From NCBI RefSeq assembly GCF_035953295.1, contig NZ_CP108370.1:1860001-1924000 (forward strand): a DNA stretch of 64,000 nucleotides, given 5' to 3'. The stretch's first letter is position 1; every line of letters begins with the position of its first letter. Positions 28,532 through 38,279 of this stretch are shown in pieces. A program made the position numbers and the translations under genes. The stretch is from Streptomyces sp. NBC_01335. GTDB lineage: Bacteria; Actinomycetota; Actinomycetes; Streptomycetales; Streptomycetaceae. Under the pieces are notes generated by a model. It was not told the DNA's origin. It saw only the letters and a program-made list of their open reading frames with translations, and ran no database searches.

Positions 28532-29856
28532 GCCGCGAGCGCCAGGCAGACTTCCACAGCGTCCGCCGGGCGGGTCAGGCAGCGCCCGGAGAGCTGCTCG
28601 AACCGTCGCAGCCGGTTCAGCACGGTGTTGCGGTGGCAGTAGAGCCGCGCCGCGGCGCGCTGGGCCGAGCCGTCGGTTTCGAGCCAGGCGGTGAGGGTCT
28701 CGATGAGGACGTCCCGGTCGGCGGGGTCGATTCCGTCGAGGGGGCCGAGCACCCGGTCGGCGAGCGCGGTCCCGAGCGCGGGCGAGGAGACGACCAGCGC
28801 GGTGGGCAGGTGCTCGTCGAGCAGGACGAGCCCGCCGGAGGCGGGGCAGGCCCGCAGGGCCGTCTCGGCGAGCCGGCGGGCCTCGCCGAGCGCGGCGAGC
28901 CCCTCGACCGCGGAGCTGACCCCGACGCCCGTACCGGGCGGAACGGCCGTCTCCGCCGCCAGGCGTGCCAGCGCGTCCTGCGTACCGGATCCGGCGCTCC
29001 CCTCCGGCGCCTCTCCCGTACCGGATCCGGTGGCGCCTCCGTTCGGCCCGGACGTGGAGTCCAGTGCCACGACGGCCAGTTCGGCGTCGGGGCCGGTGTG
29101 CCAGAGCGCCACGGCCCCGTCCGGGAGGACCACCGGCGGGGAGGTCGCGGCGTGCGGGGCGCGGTGGGCCGTGCGTACGGCGAGGACCGCGTACCGGCCG
29201 TCCTGGGGCAGCCCGAGCATGGCCGCGGCGTCGGGCAGGTCGGCGATGCGGGCGGTGCCGTCCAGCAGTGCGGCGGTCATGAGCCGCTGCCGGTTCTCCC
29301 GCCGCCAGTCGATGCGCCGCTCCGCCTGCCGGTAGGCCTCGGTGAGGACGCCGCAGTGTTCGTCGACGAAGTTCCACACGTCGGCGGCGACATGGACGAG
29401 GAGGCGGACGTCCTCGGGGTCGCGGCGGGCCGTCTCGTCCACGAGGCCCTGCCACACCATCGCGCCGCCGAGGCGGAACGCGTGCAGGACGGCGTCGAGC
29501 GGTACGCCCTGCTCGGCCCTGATCTCGCCGATCCAGCGGGTGGTGCGGTGGGCGGCCTCGCGGAACTCGCGGGGCTGGATCAGCGAGCCGACGTTGTGGC
29601 GCAGCGAGTGGTGGACCTCCTGCCAGATGTCGGCGCGCGAGGACTCGATCGCCGTACGGTAGCCGGGCTCCTGCTCGTACAACGCCTCGACCAGCCGTTC
29701 CGTCAGCTCGGGCAGCTCTTCGAGGAGCACCCGGGCGGAGCGGTGCAGCACTTCGACCGATTCCCGGTCGGCGAGGGAGCGGAAGCGCTTGGGCAGCGGC
29801 GCCACGGGGGGCGTCGTGTGCAGCGCCCTGATCCGAGGACGTACGACCTGTGGCAT
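28510..29856 (-). CDS. PucR/CdaR-type transcriptional regulator
   Basis: 448 residues. The C-terminal about 60 residues form the PucR helix-turn-helix (WLETDGSAQRAAARLYCHRNTVLNRLRRFEQLSG). A GGDEF-like central domain precedes it, and the N-terminal half is helical (RSARVLLEELPELTERLVEALYEQ). Such regulators usually respond to a small metabolite. ATG 29856 has GGAGG 5 bases upstream. It lies upstream of the symporter gene, a plausible target. The downstream 53-bp duplication involves its stop codon. Confidence 0.85.
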   Translation of the reverse strand: MPQVVRPRIRALHTTPPVAPLPKRFRSLADRESVEVLHRSARVLLEELPELTERLVEALYEQEPGYRTAIESSRADIWQEVHHSLRHNVGSLIQPREFREAAHRTTRWIGEIRAEQGVPLDAVLHAFRLGGAMVWQGLVDETARRDPEDVRLLVHVAADVWNFVDEHCGVLTEAYRQAERRIDWRRENRQRLMTAALLDGTARIADLPDAAAMLGLPQDGRYAVLAVRTAHRAPHAATSPPVVLPDGAVALWHTGPDAELAVVALDSTSGPNGGATGSGTGEAPEGSAGSGTQDALARLAAETAVPPGTGVGVSSAVEGLAALGEARRLAETALRACPASGGLVLLDEHLPTALVVSSPALGTALADRVLGPLDGIDPADRDVLIETLTAWLETDGSAQRAAARLYCHRNTVLNRLRRFEQLSGRCLTRPADAVEVCLALAARRLLAG

Positions 29857-29958
29857 GGGGGCCTCCACCGGGAATCGGGCCCGGGGGCGCCGGGCCGGGC
29901 GCCCGGCCCGGCAGGGGCGCGAGCGCAACCGAACGATCCTGACGCCCGCAGAATGGCA

Positions 29959-29974
29959 TACCGGCCAGTCGGTA
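29959..29974. promoter_or_regulatory. Operator-like near-palindrome upstream of the PucR gene
   Basis: TACCGGCCAGTCGGTA (arms TACCG/CGGTA) lies about 100 nt upstream of the PucR start, in the 241-bp gap after the LuxR gene. Form and size fit a dimeric regulator site; the regulator is unknown. Confidence 0.3.
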
Positions 29975-30097
29975 CCTAGGGGTGTGCGTGGTTCTTATCA
30001 TCACGGTCCGGCAACCTGCCGGACACATTCGGCCACGGGAGGAACGGGCTGGGTGGTGTCCGGCCATGATCAGCGACACACCGCCCGACCCGTGCGC

Positions 30098-32869
30098 CTA
30101 ACCCCCCATCACCCGGGCCAGTTCGATGCGGGAGCGGACGCCCAGGGCGGCGAAGATGTTGCGCAGATGGTGGTCGACCGTGCGCGGGCTGACCGAGAGC
30201 CGCCGGGCGATCTCCCGGTTGGTGGCCCCCTCCGCGACGCAGCGGGCGACGCGCTGCTGCTGGGGGGTGAGCGCGTCCACCGGGCCGGTGTCGGCGGCCG
30301 GGGCGTCCACCGCCTCGCCGGCGGCGCGCAGTTCGCCGGTGGCCCGGTCCACCCAGGCGCGGGCGGAGCAGCGTTCGAAGCCGACGAGCGCGTCGCGCAG
30401 CGGGCCGCGCGCCTCGCGGGTGCGGCGCCGCCTGCGGAGCCACTGGCCGTACAGGAGTTGGGTGCGGGCGCGCTCGAAGTCGCCGCCGGCCCGGTCGTGA
30501 TGGGCGAGCGCCTCGGCATACCGCGCCTCGGCCTCGTCGGCGGGAGCCAGCAGCGCGCGGCAGCGGGCGAGTTGGGCGAGGGCGTGCGGATCGACGGTCC
30601 GGCCGGTCCAGATGGCGAACTCACGCACCGCGTCGGCGAGTTCGTCCGCCCACTCGGTGCCGCGGCCGGCCAGTACGGCGGCCTCGACGTAGCACGGCAG
30701 GGCGAGCATCCGGATGCCGAAGTGGCCGTGGCGAGGCCCGGGACGCACCAGCGGGGCGAGCCGGGCGGCCGCCTCGCCGGTACGGCCGGCCGCCAGGTCG
30801 GCGCGGGCGACCGCCCAGGTGGCGAGGGTGGCGGCCTGGGCGAGTCCGTGCGGTCCGGCCCCGGCCAGCGCGGTGTCCGCGTGGGCCGCGCAGGCTTCGG
30901 CGGGCCCCTCGACCGACGCGGTGAGCGCGAGCACCGCGTGCAGGTGGGTGGTGGCGTTGGACTGCCCGGTGCGGCGGGCCGCGTGCAGGCCCTCCAGCGC
31001 GTGCGCCCGCGCCCTGGCGTGCCGGCCGGCCCGGAGTTCGGCGTAGGCGAGCTGTTCGAGGGCGTGCGCGAGGAGGACCTCGGGGCCCTTGCTCCGTACG
31101 GCGGCCAGCGCGCGGGCCCCGGCCCGGCAGGCGCTCTCCGCCTCACCGACGACCAGCGCGCAGGCGCCCGCCCGGAGCAGCGCCTGGGGTTCCTCGTCGG
31201 CCTCGGCGGCGCGCAGGCACTGGGCCAGCAGCTCGTGGCCCTCGGTCATCCGTCCCGCGAACACCGCCCGTACGCCTGCGAGATAGGGCGCGACGGCCGG
31301 GTCGTGCGGGCGGTCGGGGACCCGGTTCAGGGCGTCGAGGTAGGCGATGGCGTCGCCGCTCGCCCAGGCGGCCTCGGCGGCGGCCAGCAGGGCGGCGAGG
31401 GCGCGCGCCGGGTCGTGGGTCGCGAGGCCGGCCGCGGCGGCGAGCAGCGCCTCGCGGGCGTCGGTGGCCGGGCCGTCGCTCAGGGCGAGCATCCCGTACG
31501 TGTAGGGCGCGGGCCCGCTCGCCGGCAGGTGCCGGGGCCCGCCGCCGGGGTCCTGGGCGACCCGGGCGAGGAGGGCGCGGGCGCGGCCGCTGTCCCCGGC
31601 GAGGCGGGCGTGTTCGGCGGCCTCGGCGAACCGGTGGGCGCGGTGTGCCTCGTCCGTGGAGAGCAGGGCGGCGCGGGTGAGGGCGGCCGCGCGTTCGGCG
31701 TGCGGCCGGGGCGCGGTGGCCGCGCGTTCCAGCGCGCTCGCGAGGACGGCGTCCGGTGCCGGGGCCGCGCAGGCGCGCTGCACCAGGGAGGGCAGCGGGT
31801 GCGCGGAGACCTGCCCGAGGAGCGCGGCGAGGAGTTCGTGGGCGGCCCGCCGGTGGGCCGGCGGGGCGTGCCGCAGCACCGCGCGGCCCAGCAGGGGGTG
31901 GCTGAAGTGGACGCGGCTGCCGGTGCGTTCGAGGACGCCGGGGATGCCGCCGGGCCCGAAGAGCGCGCGGTCGAGCAGGGCGGTGCCGAGCCCGGCCCCC
32001 TTGCCGGCCCGCAGCAGGAGTCCGGCGTCCGCCCCGGTGCCCTCCGGCTCGTGTTCCTGGGCGGCGGCGGCCAGCAGCAGGAGCGTCCGGGTCTGGGCCG
32101 GGAGCCCGTCGAGCTGGGCGGCGTGGGCGTCGAGCACGCTTTCGCCGCCGGGCAGCGGAAAGGGCAGCACCGTGCGGCCGGCCAGCTGGTCCGCGGTGAG
32201 GTGTCCGACGAGCCCGGCGAGCAGCCGCGGGTTGCCCGCCGCCTCCCGCAGCAGCTCGCCGCGGACCACCGGGTCGATGTCGGGCGTCTGGCCGGTGAAC
32301 CGCTCCAGCAGGCAGGCCGCCGCCTCGTCGTCGAGCGGGCCGAGGCGCAGCGCGGGCAGTCCGGCGAAGCTGGTCTCGTCGGCCGAGGCGATCAGCACGG
32401 CGGCCCGGCCGCCCGCCCCGAGCCGGCGGGCCGCGAAGCCGAGGGCCTCCCGGGACCGGGGGTCCCAGGCGTGCGCGTCGTCCACGCAGACCAGCACCGG
32501 CCGCTCCGCCCCGATTTCCCGCAGCAGGGCGAGCAGCGCGTCGGGGGTGATGCCGGAGCGCAGCACCCGCTCGGGCGGTACGGAGAGCGGGCCGGGGGCC
32601 GAGCAGAGCAGGGCGTGCAGCCCGCTGTGCGGGAGGCGGCGCTCGGCGGGGACGGCCGTCACCCGCAGCACGGGCCCGCGGCTGCGGGTGCGGTGCGCCT
32701 CGGCCGCCGCGTCCAGCAGGGCGCTGCGGCCGAGGCCGGGCGGCGCGGTCACCACGAGCGCGCCGCCGTCGCCCTGCGCGAGACGGCCCACGAGGGTTTC
32801 CACGATGGCGAGTTCACCGCTGCGGCCGTACAGCCGGAGCGGACTGTGCACGGTCGTCGAGTGAGTCAC
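30098..32869 (-). CDS. LAL-type LuxR family regulator
   Basis: A 923-residue large ATP-binding LuxR regulator: N-terminal AAA/STAND NTPase, long Ala/Leu-rich helical-repeat middle, and a LuxR DNA-binding domain at the very end (LTPQQQRVARCVAEGATNRE, then IARRLSVSPRTVDHHLRNI). A Walker B-like VLVCVDDAHAWD lies near residue 125. The Walker A region reads APPGLGRSA (42-50): the lysine is replaced by arginine and the first glycine by alanine, so nucleotide binding may be altered. GTG 32869 is the likely start. The regulon is unknown. Confidence 0.9.
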   Translation of the reverse strand: MTHSTTVHSPLRLYGRSGELAIVETLVGRLAQGDGGALVVTAPPGLGRSALLDAAAEAHRTRSRGPVLRVTAVPAERRLPHSGLHALLCSAPGPLSVPPERVLRSGITPDALLALLREIGAERPVLVCVDDAHAWDPRSREALGFAARRLGAGGRAAVLIASADETSFAGLPALRLGPLDDEAAACLLERFTGQTPDIDPVVRGELLREAAGNPRLLAGLVGHLTADQLAGRTVLPFPLPGGESVLDAHAAQLDGLPAQTRTLLLLAAAAQEHEPEGTGADAGLLLRAGKGAGLGTALLDRALFGPGGIPGVLERTGSRVHFSHPLLGRAVLRHAPPAHRRAAHELLAALLGQVSAHPLPSLVQRACAAPAPDAVLASALERAATAPRPHAERAAALTRAALLSTDEAHRAHRFAEAAEHARLAGDSGRARALLARVAQDPGGGPRHLPASGPAPYTYGMLALSDGPATDAREALLAAAAGLATHDPARALAALLAAAEAAWASGDAIAYLDALNRVPDRPHDPAVAPYLAGVRAVFAGRMTEGHELLAQCLRAAEADEEPQALLRAGACALVVGEAESACRAGARALAAVRSKGPEVLLAHALEQLAYAELRAGRHARARAHALEGLHAARRTGQSNATTHLHAVLALTASVEGPAEACAAHADTALAGAGPHGLAQAATLATWAVARADLAAGRTGEAAARLAPLVRPGPRHGHFGIRMLALPCYVEAAVLAGRGTEWADELADAVREFAIWTGRTVDPHALAQLARCRALLAPADEAEARYAEALAHHDRAGGDFERARTQLLYGQWLRRRRRTREARGPLRDALVGFERCSARAWVDRATGELRAAGEAVDAPAADTGPVDALTPQQQRVARCVAEGATNREIARRLSVSPRTVDHHLRNIFAALGVRSRIELARVMGG

Positions 32870-33029
32870 ACCGGCACGTTACTTCCGCGTAAACAGGGCC
32901 GGAAGACGCGCGTCCGCTCCTTCCTCCCGAACGGCCGGGTGCGGTGCGCCGTCCCAGGAGAAAGGCCGCCCGGTTGTGCGCGCGCACACCTTCCGGTGCG
33001 CCTGCCGGCCGCCGACGTACTTTCGTGCC

Positions 33030-33827
33030 ATGACGACCCCCCTGGACTCCGGACACCCCACCGAATTCGGCACCGAGGACGGACTGACCCTGCGGTACTG
33101 GTCCTGGTCCCGCGACCCCGACCCGGCCCTGCCCCCCGTGGTGCTGCTGCACGGGTTCGCCGCGCACGCCCGGCTGAACTGGGAGGGCCCCGGGGTGGTG
33201 GAGGCCCTTCTCGCTGCCCGCCGCCGAGTGTTCGCCCTGGACGCCCGGGGCCACGGCACCTCCGACCGGCCGCACGACGAGACCTTCTACGGCGAGGAGT
33301 TGATGGCGGCCGACGTCCGGCGCCTGGCCGACCGGCTGTCCGTGGACGCGTACCACCTCGCCGGGTACTCCATGGGCGCGGTCGTCGCGCTGCTGACGGC
33401 GGCGGCCGACCCCCGGGTCACCAGGCTGGTGGCCGGAGGCGTCGGCGCGGGCGTGGTGGAGGTCGGCGGCCTGGACACCCGGGCGATGCCGCCCGAGCTG
33501 GTGTCGGCCGCGCTGATCGCCGACGACCTGACGACCGTCCCCGAACAGGCGCGCGGCTTCCGCGCGCTGGCCGACGCCGGCGGCTCCGACCGGTACGCGC
33601 TGGCCGCCCAGATACGCGCGGCGTTCCGGGGGCCGGTGCCGCTGGACCGGATCGCGGTGCCCACGCTCGTACTCGCCGGGGACGCCGACCCGCTGGCCGT
33701 ACGCCCCGAGGTGCTGGCGGGCGCGATCCGGGGCGCCCGGGTCACGGTGCTCCCGGGCGACCATCTCTCGGTGGTGCGCGAGCCCGGATTCGCCGCCGCG
33801 ATCACGGAGTTCCTGGCGGCGGGGTGA
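33030..33827 (+). CDS. Alpha/beta hydrolase
   Basis: 265-residue alpha/beta-hydrolase fold enzyme. VVLLHGFAAH carries the oxyanion loop, YSMGA (AGYSMGAVVAL) the nucleophile serine near residue 116, AGDADPLAVRPE the acid, and GDHLSVVREP the histidine. No signal peptide. Substrate not predictable. ATG 33030 has no ribosome site but follows TACTTT (33019-33024), a -10-like sequence, so a leaderless transcript is possible. Divergent from the LuxR-type gene. Confidence 0.8.
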   Translation: MTTPLDSGHPTEFGTEDGLTLRYWSWSRDPDPALPPVVLLHGFAAHARLNWEGPGVVEALLAARRRVFALDARGHGTSDRPHDETFYGEELMAADVRRLADRLSVDAYHLAGYSMGAVVALLTAAADPRVTRLVAGGVGAGVVEVGGLDTRAMPPELVSAALIADDLTTVPEQARGFRALADAGGSDRYALAAQIRAAFRGPVPLDRIAVPTLVLAGDADPLAVRPEVLAGAIRGARVTVLPGDHLSVVREPGFAAAITEFLAAG

Positions 33828-34017
33828 GGGGACGGGGTGAGGGGGCGGGGCTCCCCGGCGAAGGCCCACGAGCGCGTGTGGCAGAGTAGCCCGGCTACCG
33901 CAGGGGAGATCCACGCCCGCGCCTGCCCGAACGGGGCGGGGCGGAACGGAGGACGACCGGCGACGCACCGGCCGCCCTCTGCCCCGCCTTCCGCACCGCC
34001 CTTTCCAGGAGTACGTC

Positions 34018-34452
34018 ATGAACGCCAAGCGCCACCGCCTGCTGCTCGCCGCCGTCACCCCCATGCTCGCCCCCGGGGAGCAGGTCGAGGCGGCGTCCAT
34101 CGTGAACCTGAGAACCGTCTCCGTACGCAGAACGGCCGCCTTCGCCGTCGCCTCGGCGGTCCTCAGCGCGGGCGCGATGAGCGTGATCCCCGTGCCGGTG
34201 CCGATGTACCTGGTCATGACCGACCGCCACTTCTTCGTCTTCCGGGCCAACCCGAACATCGCCCGGACCGGGGAGCACCTGATGACGTTCGCGCGGGCGG
34301 GCCTGGTCCGCACCGAGATCAAGGAGCGCCTGCTCAACTCGTCCTTCGTCGTCTCCTCGCCCGAGGACGTACAGGGGCTGCGGATCGTCTTCCCGCTCGT
34401 CGGCCGCAAGGACCGCAACGCGATAGCCGCCGCCCTCCCGGTGGCGGGCTGA
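34018..34452 (+). CDS. Small membrane-associated protein of unknown function
   Basis: 144 residues, not recognised. A hydrophobic stretch (about 40-66, AAFAVASAVLSAGAMSVIPV) is followed by PMYLVMTDRHFFVFRANPN, a pattern seen in bacterial PH-like domains that begins with a strand reporting lipid contact, and a region rich in beta-strand residues. The clear ribosome site is AGGAG 6 bases before the ATG. A 13-nt palindrome GTAGCCCGGCTAC (33886-33898) lies 120 nt upstream and could be a regulatory site. Convergent with the cutinase-like gene. Confidence 0.6.
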   Translation: MNAKRHRLLLAAVTPMLAPGEQVEAASIVNLRTVSVRRTAAFAVASAVLSAGAMSVIPVPVPMYLVMTDRHFFVFRANPNIARTGEHLMTFARAGLVRTEIKERLLNSSFVVSSPEDVQGLRIVFPLVGRKDRNAIAAALPVAG

Positions 34453-34479
34453 GCCACGGGGCCGGGGCCGCGCACGAGA

Positions 34480-34509
34480 AGCCGGACCGCCGTGTCGGGC
34501 GGTCCGGCT
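34480..34509. terminator. Bidirectional terminator
   Basis: Perfect 12-bp inverted repeat (AGCCGGACCGCC / GGCGGTCCGGCT, loop GTGTCG) between convergent genes. Confidence 0.7.
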
Positions 34510-34526
34510 CCGGTTCGTACGACGGG

Positions 34527-35462
34527 TTACGAGGTGTGCGGGCAGGTGCCCCGGTACTCGGCGATGGTCAGGCTAGCCGAGGGGAGCGGGCAGAGGAACT
34601 GCTCGTAGCGGGTGTCGTTGTCGATGAAGCGCTTGAGCCACGAGACGCTGTACTTCGCGATCGTCGTGTTCGAGGTGTTCGGGGTGAAGTGGGTGGCTCC
34701 CCGCAGCTCCAGGTACGCCTTGTCCAGCGTGCTGGGCAGAGAGTTGTAGAAGGGCTCGGAGTGGGTGAGCACCGGGGCGACGGTGTCGCCGTCCGCGCCG
34801 ATCACCAGGGTGGGCGTGCGCACCTCGGGCCAGGTGGTGTCGAGGTTCCAGCCGGTGAGCGGGATCGCCGCCTTGAGCGAGGTACGGCTCTTCGCCGCCT
34901 CCAGGGTGCCCCCGCCGCCCATGGAGTGGCCCATCACGCCGAGGCGTGAGGAGTCGATCCGGGTGCGGACCGAGCTGCTCTGCGTGAGGTAGTCCAGCGC
35001 GGCGAGGAGCTGGCGGCCCCGGCTGTCGGGCTGGTCGAGCGTGGTGTTGGTGTCGATGGTGAAGACCACGAAACCCTGGGAGGCGAGGCGCGGGCCGAGC
35101 CAGGCGATGCTCGACTGGTAGGCGGTGAACCCTGGCGCGATGACCACCGCGCCGAAGGTGCCGTCCGCCGTGGACGTCGGGTAGTAGATCGTGCCGCCGC
35201 CGAAGCCGGTGACGCCGAGGGAAGAGACCGAGGTCTGCGAGGTGGCGTAGGAGCCACGCAGCGCCTCGATGCTCGCGGTGGTCGGGGCGGGACCGCGCTC
35301 GTAGGGGTTGGTGGCGGCCTGCGCGCCGGCGGGGCTGAACGCGGTGAGCAGGCCGGCGGTGACCGCCGCGGCGGCGAACAGGCCCTTGACGGCCCGGAGT
35401 CGGCCCGTGCGCGTCCGGTGGTGCGGAGCGGTGTCGGCGGAGGTGCGGAGGTGCTGCTGCAC
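34527..35462 (-). CDS. Secreted cutinase/PET-hydrolase-like polyesterase
   Basis: 311 residues with a signal peptide (basic N-terminus, hydrophobic core about 27-45, cleavage likely after AQA at 49). The mature protein starts [10 protein letters not shown], as in actinobacterial cutinases such as LCC and TfCut2. Catalytic Ser180 is in GHSMGGGG, Asp226 in GADGDTVAP and His258 in GATHFTPN. Oxyanion-side F112 replaces the usual tyrosine, while the clamp tryptophan W205 (PLTGWN) is present. A C-terminal disulfide is likely between C291 and C307. The predicted role is hydrolysis of polyester such as cutin; activity on PET is possible but unproven. Confidence 0.88.
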   Translation of the reverse strand: MQQHLRTSADTAPHHRTRTGRLRAVKGLFAAAAVTAGLLTAFSPAGAQAATNPYERGPAPTTASIEALRGSYATSQTSVSSLGVTGFGGGTIYYPTSTADGTFGAVVIAPGFTAYQSSIAWLGPRLASQGFVVFTIDTNTTLDQPDSRGRQLLAALDYLTQSSSVRTRIDSSRLGVMGHSMGGGGTLEAAKSRTSLKAAIPLTGWNLDTTWPEVRTPTLVIGADGDTVAPVLTHSEPFYNSLPSTLDKAYLELRGATHFTPNTSNTTIAKYSVSWLKRFIDNDTRYEQFLCPLPSASLTIAEYRGTCPHTS

Positions 35463-35671
35463 GTGCGGGTCCTCTCGGTGGGGGGCGTACCCTGCCGGAG
35501 ACGTCCCGGGGGCCCCGTGTCCGAGGCTCTCGGTCGCACCGCGTGGTACCGCCGCGTCGTTCGCTGGCGTTGGCCACTCTGGAGGTGCTCCCCGGCGTCA
35601 CGCATCGGCTATATCGCCGGTCTCCGCGCACGCCGCCCCACCGGAACGGGTCCGCTTCCGCACACACGCGA

Positions 35672-35707
35672 GGGGCGGGCGGGGAACGGCTGTTCCCCGC
35701 CCGCCCC
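35672..35707 (-). terminator. his cluster terminator
   Basis: Perfect 16-bp inverted repeat (GGGGCGGGCGGGGAAC, loop GGCT, GTTCCCCGCCCGCCCC) starting 11 nt after the hisF stop. Confidence 0.75.
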
Positions 35708-35718
35708 CTGGCGGTGTC

Positions 35719-36474
35719 TCAGCGGACCGGGTGTCCGGCCTCCCGCAGGGCGCCCTTGACCTCGGAGATCCGCAGGTCGCCGAAGTGGAAGACGGACGCG
35801 GCGAGGACCGCGTCGGCGCCGGCCCCGACGGCGGGGGCGAAGTCGGCGAGCCGGCCCGCGCCGCCGGAGGCGATGACGGGGACGGAGACGTGGGCGCGTA
35901 CCGCCCTGATCATCTCGGTGTCGTAGCCGTCCTTGGTGCCGTCGGCGTCCATCGAGTTGAGCAGGATCTCGCCCGCGCCCAGTTCGGCGGCCCGGTGCGC
36001 CCACTCGACGGCGTCGATGCCGGTGCCCCGGCGGCCGCCGTGCGTGGTGACCTCGAAGGTGCCCTCGGGGGTGCGGCGGGCGTCGACGGAGAGCACGAGG
36101 ACCTGGCTGCCGAAGCGTTCGGCGATCTCGCGGATCAGCTCCGGGCGGGCGATGGCGGCGGTGTTGACGCCGACCTTGTCCGCACCGGCCCGCAGCAGCT
36201 TGTCGACGTCCTCGGGGGCGCGGACGCCGCCGCCGACGGTGAGCGGGATGAAGACCTGCTCGGCGGTGCGGCGGACCACGTCGTAGGTGGTCTCGCGGTC
36301 ACCGCTGGAGGCGGTGATGTCGAGGAAGGTCAGCTCGTCGGCGCCCTCGGCGTCGTACAGCTTGGCCATCTCGACCGGGTCGCCCGCGTCGCGCAGGTTC
36401 TGGAAGTTGACGCCCTTGACGACCCGGCCCTTGTCGACGTCCAGGCAGGGGATCACGCGTACGGCGAGGCTCAT
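35719..36474 (-). CDS. hisF: Imidazole glycerol phosphate synthase cyclase subunit
   Basis: HisF (251 residues) uses ammonia from HisH to close the imidazole ring, giving IGP and AICAR. The TIM barrel shows [16 protein letters not shown] with catalytic Asp11 and [13 protein letters not shown] with catalytic Asp near 130. Phosphate-binding [11 protein letters not shown] and ASGGAGRL are also in place. The ATG overlaps the ridA stop. Last gene of the his cluster. Confidence 0.97.
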   Translation of the reverse strand: MSLAVRVIPCLDVDKGRVVKGVNFQNLRDAGDPVEMAKLYDAEGADELTFLDITASSGDRETTYDVVRRTAEQVFIPLTVGGGVRAPEDVDKLLRAGADKVGVNTAAIARPELIREIAERFGSQVLVLSVDARRTPEGTFEVTTHGGRRGTGIDAVEWAHRAAELGAGEILLNSMDADGTKDGYDTEMIRAVRAHVSVPVIASGGAGRLADFAPAVGAGADAVLAASVFHFGDLRISEVKGALREAGHPVR

Positions 36475-36899
36475 CGGTCGCCTCCGCGGAAGGCCTCGAC
36501 CTCGACCTCGACGACGAGGCTGGGATCGACGAAACCGGAGACGATGACCATCGTGGCGACCGGCCGCACGTCGTCGAAGAGCTCCTTGTGGGCGCGGCCC
36601 ACGTCGTCGACGTCCCGGGCGTGCGTGAGGTACATGCGGGTGCGTACGACGTCCTCGCGGCCGAGCCCGGCCTTCTCCAGGGCCGCGAAGGCGACCTCGA
36701 AGGAGGCGACGGCCTGCTCGTAGGGGGAGCCGGCCGAGATCTCGCCGTTGACGACGGAGGTGCAGCCGGCCACCAGGACGAGGCCGCCGGGGAGTTCGAC
36801 GGCGCGGGCGTAGCCGAACTTCTCCTCCCAGGGGGCCCCGGACTGGATCCGGCGCACGCCGGGGGCCGCCCCGGAAGCCGTGGGTGCGGAGTCCGTCAT
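36471..36899 (-). CDS. RidA family protein
   Basis: 142 residues of the RidA/YjgF fold, which hydrolyses reactive enamine/imine intermediates released by PLP enzymes. [20 protein letters not shown] contains the conserved arginine near residue 90 that binds the carboxylate, and [21 protein letters not shown] is the typical C-terminal strand. It lies between priA and hisF, joined by ATGA overlaps on both sides. Its place in the his cluster suggests protection of histidine enzymes, though the family acts broadly. Confidence 0.85.
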   Translation of the reverse strand: MTDSAPTASGAAPGVRRIQSGAPWEEKFGYARAVELPGGLVLVAGCTSVVNGEISAGSPYEQAVASFEVAFAALEKAGLGREDVVRTRMYLTHARDVDDVGRAHKELFDDVRPVATMVIVSGFVDPSLVVEVEVEAFRGGDR

Positions 36900-37621
36900 G
36901 CGGCGACCGCCTTGAGCGCCTCTTCCAGGGTGAACGCCTTGGCGTAGAGCGCCTTGCCGACGATCGCGCCCTCGACGCCTTCCGGCACCAGCAGCGAGAT
37001 CGCGCGCAGGTCGTCCAGCGAGGAGACGCCGCCGGAGGCGACGACCGGGCGGTCGGTGGCGGCGCAGACGTCGCGCAGCAGGCCGAGGTTGGGGCCCTGG
37101 AGGGTGCCGTCCTTGGCGATGTCGGTGACGACGTAGCGGGCGCAGCCCTCGGAGTCGAGGCGGGCGAGCGTCTCGTAGAGGTCGCCGCCGTCGCGGGTCC
37201 AGCCGCGGCCGCGCAGGGTGGTGCCGCGGACGTCGAGGCCGACGGCGATCTTGTCGCCGTACTGGGCGATGACCTTGGCGACCCACTCGGGGGTCTCCAG
37301 GGCGGCGGTGCCGAGGTTGACGCGGCGGCAGCCGGTGGCGAGGGCGGCCTCCAGCGAGGCGTCGTCGCGGATGCCGCCGGAGAGCTCGACCTTGATGTCC
37401 ATGGCGCCGGCGACCTCGGCGATCAGCGCGCGGTTGTCGCCGGTGCCGAAGGCGGCGTCGAGGTCGACGAGGTGGAGCCACTCGGCGCCGGCGGCCTGCC
37501 AGGCGAGGGCCGCCTCCAGCGGGGAGCCGTAGGAGGTCTCGGAACCGGACTCGCCGTGCACGAGGCGGACGGCCTGTCCGTCGCGGACGTCGACGGCGGG
37601 AAGGAGTTCAAGCTTCGGCAT
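36896..37621 (-). CDS. priA: Bifunctional HisA/TrpF isomerase PriA
   Basis: 241 residues with HisA sequence: [18 protein letters not shown] with catalytic Asp11 near the N-terminus, [15 protein letters not shown] mid-protein, and [14 protein letters not shown] with the second catalytic Asp near 171. In actinomycetes this enzyme (PriA) isomerises both ProFAR (histidine) and PRA (tryptophan), replacing TrpF. No trpF is present among the trp genes of this window, consistent with that. The start overlaps the hisH stop by one base. Confidence 0.93.
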   Translation of the reverse strand: MPKLELLPAVDVRDGQAVRLVHGESGSETSYGSPLEAALAWQAAGAEWLHLVDLDAAFGTGDNRALIAEVAGAMDIKVELSGGIRDDASLEAALATGCRRVNLGTAALETPEWVAKVIAQYGDKIAVGLDVRGTTLRGRGWTRDGGDLYETLARLDSEGCARYVVTDIAKDGTLQGPNLGLLRDVCAATDRPVVASGGVSSLDDLRAISLLVPEGVEGAIVGKALYAKAFTLEEALKAVAA

Positions 37622-38262
37622 TACAGCGTCTCGATCCAGTTGGTCAGCAGCTCGGCACCGGCGTCGCCGGACTTCTCGGGGTGGAACTGGGTGGCCCACA
37701 GCGCGCCGTTCTCCACGGCCGCCACGAACCGCTCTCCGTGCGTGGCCCAGGTGACGCGGGGGGCCCGGATCTTGGCGTTGGTGACTTCGAGGCTCCAGTC
37801 GTGCGCCGCGTAGGAGTGCACGAAGTAGTACCGGGCCTCGGGGTCGAGTCCGGCGAAGAGCCTGCTGTCCTCGGGTGCTTCGACGGTGTTCCAGCCCATG
37901 TGCGGGACGACGTCCGCCTTGAGCGGGCCGACGGTGCCGGGCCACTCGTCCAGGCCCTCGGTCTCCACGCCGTGCTCGATGCCCCGCTCGAAGAGGACCT
38001 GCATCCCGACGCAGATGCCCATCACCGGGCGGCCGCCGGAGAGCCGGCGGCCGATGATCCAGTCGCCGCGGGCGGCCCTGAGCCCGCCCATGCAGGCGGA
38101 GAAGGCGCCGACGCCGGGGACGAGGAGTCCCTCGGCGTTCATCGCCTTGTCGTAGTCACGCGTTATCTCGACGTCCGCGCCGACCCGGGCGAGCGCCCGC
38201 TCGGCGGAGCGGACGTTGCCGAAGCCGTAGTCGAAGACGACGACCTTCTTCTTGTCGCTCAT
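37621..38262 (-). CDS. hisH: Imidazole glycerol phosphate synthase amidotransferase subunit
   Basis: HisH (213 residues) is the glutaminase that feeds ammonia to His[12 protein letters not shown] holds the nucleophile cysteine near residue 83, and [16 protein letters not shown] holds the His and Glu of the triad. I start at ATG 38262 ([17 protein letters not shown]); the longer frame from 38289 is not supported. The stop overlaps the priA start. The preceding 55-codon membrane gene ends 17 nt before. Confidence 0.96.
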   Translation of the reverse strand: MSDKKKVVVFDYGFGNVRSAERALARVGADVEITRDYDKAMNAEGLLVPGVGAFSACMGGLRAARGDWIIGRRLSGGRPVMGICVGMQVLFERGIEHGVETEGLDEWPGTVGPLKADVVPHMGWNTVEAPEDSRLFAGLDPEARYYFVHSYAAHDWSLEVTNAKIRAPRVTWATHGERFVAAVENGALWATQFHPEKSGDAGAELLTNWIETL

Positions 38263-38279
38263 CGTGTGTCCCCGGCCCC

